Below, piece by piece: positions 1 to 10,458 of a stretch of DNA of 64,000 bases (position 1 is its first letter; the number at the start of each line of letters is the position of its first letter). The notes beneath the pieces are model-generated. The model was not told where the DNA came from. It saw only the letters and a list, made by a program, of their open reading frames with translations, and ran no database searches. Origin of the DNA: Leucocoprinus leucothites (Eukaryota; Basidiomycota; Agaricomycetes; Agaricales; Agaricaceae); NCBI GenBank assembly GCA_013368445.1, contig JAACJO010000007.1, positions 1,240,001-1,304,000 of the forward strand, written 5' to 3'. Made by a program: the position numbers and the translations under genes.

Positions 1-1175
1 CGACATTATCGTCCTACATGAAGGCAAGATTAAACACCGTTCACTTCACTAAGGTGGACGAAATTTCGTCAGATTTGGAGGAAAAGCACGCAGAGATTGT
101 CGTAAGGTGGCTACAATCTGTCCGGTCCCTGCTGAGTGGTCCGATCACTGCTGTGCTGCCCCAGAGGCTATCTGGCTTGAGGGAGTTTAGCACCTTTGCT
201 TCAACGTCCCTTTTCGAATTGTCTGTGGTTTTCTCTGACAAACTACAGAGCATTTGGGACGATGTTAGGGAAGGGGGATGTGATGTACCCAAATATTCTA
301 TCAAGGCGAAGAACGAGAGGTCCGTACAGTATTGGTGAGTGGATAAAAATAGTTTCAGAGGAGATTCCTGGATCGGGCAGCTACCCATATGTTCAACGAT
401 TACATCCTGTATGTTTTAATTAGTCTGACTGACATTTTATGCCTGGTTCTACCACCATGGAATAAATTCAAAGAAGGGATTTATACCATGAAGCCGGATG
501 GGCGTCATCATTGCTAGTGGACATAAAAACCAAGATATGAGGTTCATGCAGAACTACTAAACACATTGCTCTTGGGATCGAGATATGTGGCGAAAGGAGA
601 GCTAACCTCAAAAGACATTGATGAAGTTTAGCATTTTTGGAACGGCACTTCCTTCGTTTCGGGCATCTCAGATGGAAGAAACTATCAGGGAAGAGGATCG
701 GACAACCACATCAAGCGGCTATGCCTTCATGGGTCGAGAGTACACCCGGTCACTGTAAAGTCACTGGACAGCAGCAGCAACTTGTGGCGCAGCCAAAGGT
801 CCACATGCCGGAGGTCCACAAGTCCTCTCTTGGAAATGGTTTGTATGGATGCAATGTTGTGCAGGACCACGTTCAGGAACATCAACCAAAGTTTTCCAGC
901 CTTAGTAAAATCATCGATATGAAACACGCTGTCGACCTATCCCAGAAGAATGGCTTTCGAGAATGGCGTCTTTGTCGCCCGGTTGGGCCGTTGGACATAG
1001 ACAGTCCTCTGTCGATGCACCAAACCTGCACGCCATGGGCTATTCGGTGGCGAATCTATGGTAGTCGGGACGATAGGGTCAATAGGATGGTTTTTTGGGT
1101 CCATTCGCAGAATAGTAGTTATGTGAATCTAGATAGCAATGTCATTACCAAGGAAGCCCAAATAGTTACAATAGA
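1..1175. other. Left-edge region without a recognisable gene
   Basis: I see no gene here that I can name. An open frame on the plus strand (18-338, about 106 codons) has protein-like composition and is followed at 338 by a GTGAGT donor-like site, so it could be an internal exon of a gene entering from the left. Splicing to the obvious AG downstream gives an early stop. A minus-strand frame at 727-927 is hydrophobic and leucine-rich but has no partner exons. The stretch ends at the 3' end of the uL4m gene. Confidence 0.3.
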
Positions 1176-2121
1176 TTATGCAAAAGTCGAATCGAGGAGG
1201 GGTAAAGGAAGGAGTGGTACGTCCTTCTTGAGTACCTGTTCAAAGTACTCGACAGCTTTGATGTCTAGAATGAGACGTTGCCAGTAGAGGATCTCGTACA
1301 CATTAGCATCCTTGGCGTTGACCACCTTGACGGAGGGTATATTGGCAATGGCTCTTGCAAGCCCCGCCGAAGTATTCTCCTCTCCAGTTATGAACAGTGT
1401 CTTCCTATACCCCAGCTCGTCAATCTTCCTCGACAAAGGCCCAGTCTTAGCACAAGGCCAATCCAAGTGTGTCGTCACACCTAACACACCCTCCCGCATC
1501 CTCGCGCTTAACGCAACACGCATACCCATCGTGATAACCTTCCTCGGCAGTTTGGTGCTAAAGTCTCGAGGTTTAGGGCCGAATGCGCGGCCTCCACCAA
1601 CGAGCATAGGGGATTGGGCGTCGCCAAGACGGGCTTTTCCAGTGCCCTTCTGAGGACGAATCTTGCGACCTGAGCCGGCGACTTCACCACGCGTTTTAGT
1701 GCTAGCAGAACCTTGACGGAGCGAGTCACGGTAATGTGTTACGCAGAGATGGAGGATGTCACGACGGATGGGATGGTCGAAGACAGTAGGGTCAAGAGAG
1801 ACAACATTTTCGGCATGGTGAGGTTCGGAGGGTCTGCGGCGGAGGGGATGGCTGAGGGACAGGATTATGGGACGTTGGACGGGTGTCCCTGTAGAAAACG
1901 TTAGACCACAGACGGGTTCTACATCGTTGACCTTACCTTCGGGAACAGAGGAAGAGGAAATTAAGGTAGACGTGCTAGCTTCGGTTGACAAACGAGCAAG
2001 CGCTGTCCGCGACGACGAGGGCAAATTGTGAGAAACAAGTCGCAAGGTCTGTAAACAAATGTCAGCACATAATATTGGATGGTTCCAAAGTACATACACT
2101 ACCCAAGGCCCTTGCGAACAT
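1176..2121 (-). CDS. YML6: Mitochondrial large-subunit ribosomal protein uL4m
   Basis: This is the mitochondrial form of ribosomal protein L4, a structural protein of the large subunit that helps line the peptide exit tunnel. Two exons (2098-2121 and 1176-2048) are joined across a 49 bp intron with GTATGT donor, CTGAC branch point and ACAG acceptor, giving 298 aa. The first exon codes for only eight residues, so a start at the later in-frame ATG would be wrong. After a Ser/Thr-rich transit-like N terminus, the L4 core shows a GSGRKIRPQKGTGKAR segment and a GGGRAFGPKPRDFS segment, both hallmarks of the family's exit-tunnel loop. The C-terminal half (LDIKAVEYFEQVL) is normal. The gene diverges from RPS16 across 272 bp, which probably holds both promoters. 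Confidence 0.9.
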
Positions 2122-2393
2122 AGCGATGTGGTTCGCGTCGAGAATCAGCTGAGAACGAAATACCCGAAGCGGAAGGGAAACCTCGGAGTAAAATCAGATG
2201 CTTAGTCAGTGCCAGCCGGCGGCAAATTCCGGAGGAACTACCTAGCTGGTCAAGCCACCCAATCCCTGCCGCTCTTAGGGTATTATCGACGCCGGCCTCG
2301 ACGACCTCAAGAAACAAGGTGCGTGCTCGCCGTGATACTCGCACAAGACCCAACTTATGTTTCCTAGCACGCCCATTGTCGGCTTTCCTCAAA

Positions 2394-2949
2394 ATGGCAT
2401 CCCAAACTAAGGCCGTTCAGACATTCGGTAAAAAGAAGGCATGTTATCCCGCCGTTCTGCGAAATCTGGAGAGCAATATTTAACATGGGTTTCCATATGT
2501 TTAGACTGCCACTGCGGTCGCCCACGCAAAGGAGGGTCGTGGCCTCATCCGCATTAACGGTTCCCCTATCAACCTTGTCCAGCCTGAGATCCTCCGTCTC
2601 AAGGTCTATGAGCCCGTTTTGGTCGCTGGCGAAGATGCTTTCAGCGTGCTCGATATCCGTGTACGAGTGAAGGGTGGTGGACACACATCGCAGGTCTATG
2701 CCATCCGTCAGGCCATCGCCAAGGCTCTCGTTGCCTACTACGCCAAATACGTCGATGCTTACAGCTCGCTGGAGCTGAAGAAGAAGCTCGTCGCATACGA
2801 CCGAGCCCTCCTCATTGCTGATCCCAGACGGATGGAGCCCAAGAAGTTCGGTGGTGCTGGTGCGCGTGCCCGCAGGCAAAAGAGGTATGGAGAACTTGCG
2901 GTCTGTCGTTTTTGTGGAGAATTAACGTATATTTTCCAGTTACCGTTAA
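2394..2949 (+). CDS. RPS16: 40S ribosomal protein uS9 (RPS16)
   Basis: Cytosolic small-subunit protein uS9, whose C-terminal tail reaches the P-site tRNA. Three exons (2394-2438, 2505-2884, 2940-2949) give 144 aa, the usual length. The protein opens [18 protein letters not shown], has the family core [20 protein letters not shown], and ends in KSYR, the invariant tail. The last exon is only 10 nt and supplies the final residues, so an unspliced reading loses the functional tail. Intron 1 (2439-2504) starts with GC, not GT: exon AAG is followed by GCATGT. This GC-AG intron is required to keep the conserved KKKTATAVAH junction. Intron 2 is an ordinary 55 bp GT-AG intron. Confidence 0.95.
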
Positions 2950-3181
2950 GCGGTGTTGTTTTGTACATTTTTTGCTCTGTCGTGTTCAATTCTATTTGCC
3001 ATCATGCCATGATAATATGCAATATGACAACGCATATGCAATGAACTGTGAAACGAGTGATAATGATAAGCGCTAAGCAGTAGTATAGGGTCGAGAGCGT
3101 GATGAGCATGAGGTGTGGGCGTGACACAGTCGCGTCACCACGAGCCATTCCAAGACCCACGACCCCTTCAAGTCCTAAAAT

Positions 3182-6100
3182 ATGTCAGATCCTCCCCCAT
3201 CATCTGCTCCCCCGGTAATCCAGCCTCCGTTCTTCTATCATCCAGATGGTCAAAGGATCCTAATTTTTGTCGAGGCTGGTGGTATATCGCACCGTCCGCG
3301 CCTCATTCGGAACCTGAAGGTGCGAAAAAACATGTGGCGAGCCTGTGCTTTAAGCTCATGTCATCCATCAAATATCTAGAGGCATGACGCCGTCATTTGT
3401 ACGGACCCAAAACACGCGCAGGTCATTCTGGTCGATCCAGAATCCTGGCAGGGCAGGGAATTCATTCGTGAATGGGGCAAAGATAAAAACAAAGTCGTGT
3501 TGAACTACACATGGGTCACAAAATGCATTAACGCTGCTAAACCTTTGCTTGAAGAAGACGATTGGGGAGGCAGCAAGACTTGTGATGATGGTCTTCCGAT
3601 TTTGCGACCCACAGCTAATGGAGATGAAGATCCATTACCCCCAAGGTTCGTGTTTCCTCCTTTGTGTGGCGATCTAGCGCTAAGGTTGTCAAAGAAGCCC
3701 TCTCCCTACTCCCCGGGAGGCGCCCATGGAAGCCAGTGTAGCTTCGTCTAAGCGGCGCAAGTCAACAGACGCCCATCGAAAACGTTCTTCTATCGATAAA
3801 CCACTTCCCCGAATTAACACCACACCTACACCTGCTGAGAACAGCGGAGCTAGTTCATCTGCTTATATTCCCTCGCAACTTCCCAACTTGACCCAACCGC
3901 CACAGTCTCAGTCTCAATCTACACCCATTCTTTCCCCGACTGCCCAAGATCCCACGTCTGTATTCGCTCAGCAGCAGCAGGCTCCCCCAACCATGCCATT
4001 TGGGATGTCTAGTAATATGATGCCTGGGTTTAACATGCCCATGATGCCATTCCCACCGCAGATGCTTGCCATGTTTGCGCAGCAACAAGCAGCGGCTCAA
4101 TCCCCCGTGTCCCCACAGCCTCCTATGGTACCACAGATACAGGAAAACTTTACTACTGCCTTGATGGACATTATGAAGATGTATGGTGCAATGCCTGGAG
4201 GGATGTCCACGGGACAGTGGCCTATGTTTCCGGGGATGATGGCCCAGATGCAACAACAGATGCCTCAATCAGCTGGGAGTTCTGGAAGTGCGACGGTAGT
4301 ACGCGAAGACTCGTCTGGAGCGAGTACCAGCAGAAGAGCCACTGAATCCCCAAGCCTCTCGTTGCCACTCGGCCCGAATTCACCGTCCGTTCTCGAGCCC
4401 TCTATCAAGCGCAAGCGCAAATCGGACGTCGCGGAGAATGATTCAATGGATGAATCACCGGAAGTGAATAGCGACAGCGACGAGGATGGGGGCGAAGATG
4501 AACCTCCACTCGCAGCTTTATATAAGAGAAAGAAGAGAGCAGAAGAGAGAGAGCTTAAGCAGAAGGACAGAGACAAAGACGGAAGAAAAGCCCGAAGGAC
4601 CAATCTTCAGTTTACTGCACCTCCCCGAAATCCCCACCAATCATCCAAACCAACCAGCATTGGCGATTCGTCTCGGAAACTCTTTGTTCATACTAATGGA
4701 AAGCCGATGCAGTTCTTCGTGCAGGTAGATCAGAATAATAGGCAGGAAGTGACACGAGCTATCAAGGTGTGTTTTTATCTTCGCAGCATGGGTAAGGTAA
4801 CTTGGGTGGCTTATTTCCTTTGGCTTAGAAAAATGGTGGTGCCATAACCAGTCAAATTCCAGGAGCAGACTATGCCGTTCTCTACACACTTTCAAGCACA
4901 TTCAAAACTCTTCTCAACGAAGCTACTGTTACCAAAACACCCGCCGTTACACACCACTTCGTCCTTGATTCTATTAGTGAAGGCGGGATTCCCGACAGTC
5001 TGGATAACTACATTTTTAGTGCGAAACAGAGCCAGACAAGGCGGAAACAGTTTGCTAGCGCTGCCGTGGCCGAGATAAAGCGCCTTGAGAAGAATGCGAA
5101 GCAAGTGGAGAGGGCGAAACGGGAGATGGATATGAAGTACAATTATATTGCTAGGTCTGGGACACCAGAGTCTGACTCATTGCCTATGCTTGCTTCAACT
5201 TCTTCGCCAACAAGTACGACTAAGAAGGCAACCTCTTCAACACCAAAACCCAGTTCAGCAAAATTCACCAACGGGGAGCAGCCCAAGGCGGTACGATCAT
5301 CCAAGCCCAAGGATCGGAGTCGCACCTCCACTCCCGTTCTTACGGTCAAGAAGCCTATTTACCCAAAGGTTGGGCCATCTACCGAGGGTTCGACTTCGGC
5401 CTCAAAAGGCAAAGATAAGAAGAAATCCAGTTATTATCCGAAGGAGTCGACACCTCCGCCACCAACCAAACCGCAGAAACTTGCTCATGGATATCTGTAT
5501 ACGCAGGAAGAAAAGGAATGGGCAGAGAGGTACCTTTTTATATTGTTCAAGCGGGATCCACATATGTCGCAGACAGCCGTTGCAAAGGCTTTATATCACA
5601 AGGTGCGCCAATCTTCACTGATTCCAGCTTATATGAAGATGAATTAATGTCAGCCTGCTTGATACCTAGCTACCGCACCATACCCCGGGTTCTTGGTCCA
5701 CATTTCTGACTGGGGCTTTCAAGTCAGAGTACGAAGAAACGAAGAAAAGAGGAGGGATTGCTCACAGGAAGGAAAAGAGCCGATGGGAGACCGAAAAAGA
5801 GCAGACAAAAGCAGATGAGGGACAACAGGCCAAAGTCCAAGAAGAGAAATCCCGGGATCAGAAGGGTCAGAAGGTATTACCGGAGTGGGGGCAGGAGCAA
5901 GAGAAGATGAAGGAGTCCACGCGGAGGGACGAAGACATAGAGAATCAACAGGAGTATGCAGAGGAGAAGGAAATAGAGGACCAGATGATGCAGGATGTCA
6001 GCTCGCCGAGGAAGATTCCTATGGAGAAAGAAGGCCATACGCAAATGTCGCCGATGCAGGTTGATGGAACGGATCCAGCTCCTACCGAGGCCGCTGGAGA

Positions 6101-6385
6101 GACATCGAAACCTGTACAATATACACAAGAAGAAGAGGAAGATATAAAGACGATTGTTCAGTTCTTTTTGGCTGGTGGGGATGACGGAGAGTCCGAAGAA
6201 TCGGTGGTTTGGGCAAGGTTGGCGGAAAAGGTACAGGCAAATGTCTTCTCACTTCTTGGAGAGTACTGACTGTTCGGTTTTAGGAGGGGCGCAAATCGGC
6301 AGCGGAATGGGAAGAAGTGTTTAGTCGACATGACAAGGAAATTACAACTCGATTTGAAAATCTCTTAGGAACAAAGGTATCATAA
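3182..6385 (+). CDS. RAP1: Rap1-type telomere/shelterin protein (BRCT-BRCT-Myb-Myb)
   Basis: Probable Rap1, a telomere-bound scaffold protein. Six exons (3182-3319, 3380-3645, 3698-4766, 4829-5602, 5670-6230, 6284-6385) give about 969 aa. Domains in order: an N-terminal BRCT (about 12-115, with VVLNYTWVTKCINAAKPLL near its end); a Pro/Gln/Met-rich linker (about 165-330); an acidic stretch and basic KRKRK cluster; a second BRCT-like domain (about 456-545, containing KNGGAITSQIPGADYAVLY); a Rap1-type Myb (about 712-770, YTQEEKEWAERY then PHHTPGSWSTF); a charged, probably coiled-coil region; and a second Myb/SANT-like domain (about 899-960, YTQEEEEDIKTIVQFF). The acceptor of intron 2 could be 3694 or 3697; both keep frame. 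The N-terminal BRCT followed by the PHH-x-SW Myb is the Rap1 signature. Other BRCT/Myb proteins are less likely. Confidence 0.75.
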
Positions 6386-6630
6386 TGCTTAGGCCTTATA
6401 ATGACACTTAATTCGCGCTCATGAGGGTTCTACGCGTACACGATACTTAACCTATAGCTCTACCATTCCTTATAATCAGACCTTCATTGTACATCTTACA
6501 GTCCATCCATAACCAGATATTGACGGCTTTGAATGTCTAGAATCGGGCAATTTGAGTGCGCAGACGCCCTTGTATGAGCCGGAAAGAATGAAAGTATATC
6601 TATTTTCTACCAAGTAGGTCGTACGCGCAT

Positions 6631-7269
6631 TCACTCCGAAGTTGAAGCCGAAGGTAATTCCGGAATGGGAGTGCCAGGCTTGAAGAATCTCTTCCGCTTC
6701 TCCTCCCATGACAGACCTGGTGACCCTGTTATCTGACCAGCATAATCGTATCCACCCATGACGGCGCCGAGGACCACACAACCACCGATGGCTGCAGGGA
6801 TTGAACGTTCTGGCGAGTGAATATTATGTGAGCATCGGAAGAACGAGGAGAGCATCATAGAAACGTACTGCGGACACCAGCGAGGAAACCTGCCGCGCAG
6901 GCACCCGTTGCACCATTAATTGGGTCATTTTTCTGTCGCAGGTTGGCGACGTAGGATTCCGTGAACGCGAAAGTGAAGCCCATAGCACCTATATTATTTC
7001 AAAACCGAGCATACCGGAGAAGTAAACCATTAATACATGCTAAGGAACACAACAGAGGACAAAATTCACGTACCGAAGAACCCAATGGTTCCGCCTGTCC
7101 GCGTCAGGAAGCCCATAGCACCTCGCGAATGGCTGCTCAATGCGTTCTGAACAGTGCTAACAAAAGTGCCGACAGCAGCAGCTTGAAGACCGACACGACT
7201 AGCATATGGAAGCACGTCCTTTGTCTCATAGTTGTTCACGGGGGCATCGACTTCGGCGGAGTCTGCCAT
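6631..7269 (-). CDS. NDUFA11: NADH:ubiquinone oxidoreductase subunit NDUFA11 (B14.7 type)
   Basis: Accessory membrane subunit of mitochondrial complex I, of the Tim17/Tim22-like fold family. Three exons (7074-7269, 6869-6988, 6631-6809) with 85 and 59 bp introns give 164 aa, close to fungal homologues. The protein has glycine-rich predicted membrane segments typical of the family: the QAAAVGTFVSTVQNAL region, GFTFAFTESYVANLRQKND with the conserved acidic and Asn-rich turn, and RSIPAAIGGCVVLGAVMGG. A short polar tail (GLSWEEKRKRFFKPG) follows. The start is the ATG at 7269. The gene diverges from the EED-like gene across about 220 bp. Confidence 0.85.
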
Positions 7270-7490
7270 GGGGAATGAAGGGAATATTTAGTAAGTAGAG
7301 ATGAGTTGGACGGAGTGGACAAGCTCGGATTCGCTCGCTTCTTGATTGGCTGGGCTGACTTGCCTTTTTTGACACAACCCCTGGTTTAGGGTTTGAAGTT
7401 GGGCGGTTGATTTATTCCACTCTTCTTGGGCGCCTATAGGAGATGTGAAGTTGCTTCTCCTATCTGACGAACCTACACGTGTGCTTGCCA

Positions 7491-9875
7491 ATGGAAGGGG
7501 ATGAACTAGAGGAAATCACGGATGAGCAGCCAAGAGCCTTGCCTTGGTATAGAGATCCTGACAGTCACCACCCATTCCGACTTTACAAAAAGATGACGGT
7601 GGGTTGTGTTTTCTGTGTCGGATGTCGCATAGGTTGATATGGCCTGGACAGATAGGCAGTGAAGAGCATCTACGAAGTTTGGTTTTATTTCCTTGGGACG
7701 ATCATTCATTAAACACACTTTGGGAGGGCTCGTTAGCCACCGAGGAGAACCTAACGAAATGGCATGGAATGCTCAATAAATTCCGAGACGCTGTTGTGGT
7801 CTGTGGCGACACAGAAGTTTACATCTTATGGTTAAAGCGGAGGAAACACCCACTTAAAATCACAATACCAGAGGTACTTCAGACGTTTCAATTAATTCCG
7901 TTTCTCAGATGAACTAACCACAAATACCTCCTCAAAGCATAAGGAAATAGAACTGATCCACGCGGATAAAACTCGTGCGGCTTGGATACTGTCACCGAAC
8001 GCCATTGATGAGCCCTGCGTCGCGCTTTCTAGAGGATCGTTACTATGGATCTATAACCCAGTCCACAAAGGCTTATCCAGTTATCTCAGAGGTCACGGTG
8101 GAGTGCGGCCCTTGTTAATGATGCCCCGCGGTCGTAGCTGACAAGTATACTATAGGCTATAACGTCCCTAGCAGTGCATCCTGTGGTCCCAAATCTATTT
8201 TGTAGCACTTCAAGAGATCACACAGCACGCATTTACGACCTTACTTTGACGCCGCATAGGGGCTTCAAAGACCGCGATGTCAACCCCCACTGGCCTCCCG
8301 GTACATTGCCAAGTAGAGCTGGAGCCCCTCACGGGCTACATATGAACGAACCGGAGGGAGAAGGGATTGGACGATGTATTGTGGTCCTTATGGGCGGAAG
8401 GTCTGGTGGACATCAAGCTGCCGTTCTCAACGCGGTCTGTATTCCCTCTCGGATTTATATAGCCTCTGCTGAAACTTTCTAGAGCTTTCATCCTATCTAT
8501 CCAGTGATTGCGACTTGTGGCGTGAGCTCTGTTGCTCTGATATGATGCTCTCCACTCGACTTAAATCCTACTTTTCTTTGCAATTCAGATTGACCGTTGC
8601 ATCAAAATATGGCATGTACACCCCCGGAACTCCAAGCAGATTACAAGAGAAGACAAGCCCTTGTTTAGCAGTAGTAGGATCCACCGCTCGCGTGTTCTTT
8701 CTGTTCGCTGGCTGAATCATGAAATTCTCATGTCGCACTCTCCGTCTTCCACCCTACGAACCGATCCGCTTGATCCTGAGAAAAGGGATACGTACCTAGC
8801 CCCAGGAGAGATTGTCGTATGGAAATGGTTAGGGTTGAATAGGTTTTTTCCTCCAGAATACGATGAACTTAGATCTCAAGGAAAGACGCAGAGCGTGCTT
8901 CGTGGATGCGCATCGGTAAGATATTGACTACTTGTGTGTTATGATCGTGGCTTCCTTACCTCTCGACGCCTCCACAGGATTATCAGGAAAGCTGTAAGCC
9001 CTAGTCAGATTGATTCTTCTACAAATCCGAATAATATTTTTTTAGCTTCATTTACTATGCTAGCAAATGGATCGTTCCCTGAGCTACGCTTACAGCTAAT
9101 ATCCCCCTCCGTACATCTCTATAACTCCCCAACACACGATCCCGTCGTCACTTGTGTCATCCCTGCTGGACTGCCTTTCACTAAAAGGGCAAAGGAGCCA
9201 GAGGGGTCACAAACTCGCTCTTCAGGCAAAAGTCAAAGCGTCAGTGTCGACAGGGACAAGACCGCTGACTCCAATGATACCTCAGAATCAGATCAACAAC
9301 CACAAAGACTGGGATCAGCCTTACCACCAGACGAACCTCCTGCCTTCATAAAAACTCTGTCGAATGGCGAAGTAAAGAGATTTGCAGGCACCGTAACACT
9401 CGTGCATGTGCCTAGCTTGCCCTTGAGGCTGCCCTCAAGGTTCCCTCTGGACAAACCCACAGACTCCACGCCAGAAGCCTCCACCGCTGAAGCCGATGAT
9501 CCCAACCCAAAGCTGTATGGACTAAGCACGATTAATCCTGGTCTCATTGAACGAGACAACCCTCCACCAATATTAGGCTGGACCCTCGATGTTCCTCTTG
9601 ACGATGACGATTTGGTTTATGAATCTTCATCATTGTCGAGTGCAGACGATAGAATGCAGATAGATGAGACCGGCAGTGGGAAAACGAGGGGCTTGAATGG
9701 GAAGGGCAAAACGAAGGAGCATGTTTCACGGGCGGCACAAGATTCGGAGGAAGAGCCAATCAAGGTGAGGCTTCAGACGGCTGCGATGGGAATGGGTGGA
9801 AAGGTCATTGTAGTTCTCGGGACAAGAGGAAGAATCTGGGTTTATCGTATCAAAGGGGGACAAGCCGAGACATGA
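7491..9875 (+). CDS. EED: EED/ESC-like WD40 protein, probable PRC2 subunit
   Basis: Likely the EED subunit of Polycomb repressive complex 2, which binds trimethylated lysine and stimulates H3K27 methylation in the nucleus. Eight exons (7491-7598, 7652-7873, 7938-8102, 8156-8434, 8483-8521, 8589-8915, 8978-8993, 9046-9875) give 661 aa. WD40-like repeats include ITSLAVHPVVPNLFCSTS with RDHTARIYDL, then GGHQAAVLNASFHPIYPV, IDRCIKIWHV and the diagnostic IHRSRVLSVRWLNHEIL, matching the EED block in which an IHRNYVDCVRWLGD-type segment precedes a lone Trp strand (EIVVWKW). The C terminus (VVLGTRGRIWVYRI) closes the propeller. Exon 7 is a 16 nt micro-exon. The last exon carries a long acidic, Ser-rich insertion. 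Ordinary WD40 proteins are the alternative; the IHR...RWL segment argues against that. Confidence 0.7.
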
Positions 9876-10206
9876 GCGCTGAGGACTGGATGTAATCCTA
9901 TCCTAGACAGTACAACTACTACGTGTTTCTGCGACTTTGCCTGTACCTTTGGTGGTCATACGCCTTCGTCGCTGTCTGGGTCCTAATAGCAGAGCTTGTT
10001 CGAGAGCACCTTCCATCGGTGACTTGGTTAATATGTGACACGGGTGAGGGCTCTCCAGATGAAAGTGTAGTGTTCCGCTATGACTGGGACCTAGGTATTG
10101 CCTGATCCCAATGTTACTCCAATTCGCCACATTCCGTTCATTCAAGCATTTCCTCTGGGAATGAATGAACTTCGAAGATAGAATCAGGAAAGGCCATAAC
10201 GGAGAT
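9876..10206. other. Non-coding spacer between the EED-like gene and an F-box fragment
   Basis: I see no convincing gene. It should hold the 3' ends of the EED-like gene (plus) and of the F-box fragment (minus). Confidence 0.5.
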
Positions 10207-10458
10207 TCAAATAAGAGAACGCACGAAGCGTTCCACAAATTGTTGCACGTCATAGCTGTAGCGAGGGCTCAGATAAACACTGGTCCAGAGTGAAGGAATT
10301 CTAAAGATAACTTGAAGGTCCCTCCATTGGCGGCAGACTGGAGGAGGAGTTTGATCAAGCTCTAAGTTAGGAGGTTCATGCACGATGATGTAGCTAGAGA
10401 CCTCGATGAGCACGTCAGGCGGAATGAGCAACAGCTTCGAAGCTGATGGAGCAACCAT
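10207..10458 (-). pseudogene. Truncated F-box protein (F-box-like domain only)
   Basis: The 83-residue product is an F-box-like domain, the Skp1-binding module of SCF ubiquitin ligases: IPPDVLIEVSSYII, then VCRQWRDLQVIFRIPSLW, the usual Agaricomycete F-box spacing. Proteins of this large family normally run to 400-600 aa with a leucine-rich C-terminal region. Here the frame stops soon after the F-box, and I found no downstream exon that continues it. It is either a relic or a gene that produces only a short F-box peptide. A similar truncated copy lies at 20168-20596 on the other strand. Confidence 0.55.

Noticed and set aside
637..1287. 216-codon plus-strand frame
   Set aside because: It overlaps the end of the uL4m gene antisense, has no protein-like blocks and no splice partners.
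4265..4603. Minus-strand frame within RAP1
   Set aside because: Antisense shadow of an acidic and basic low-complexity region.
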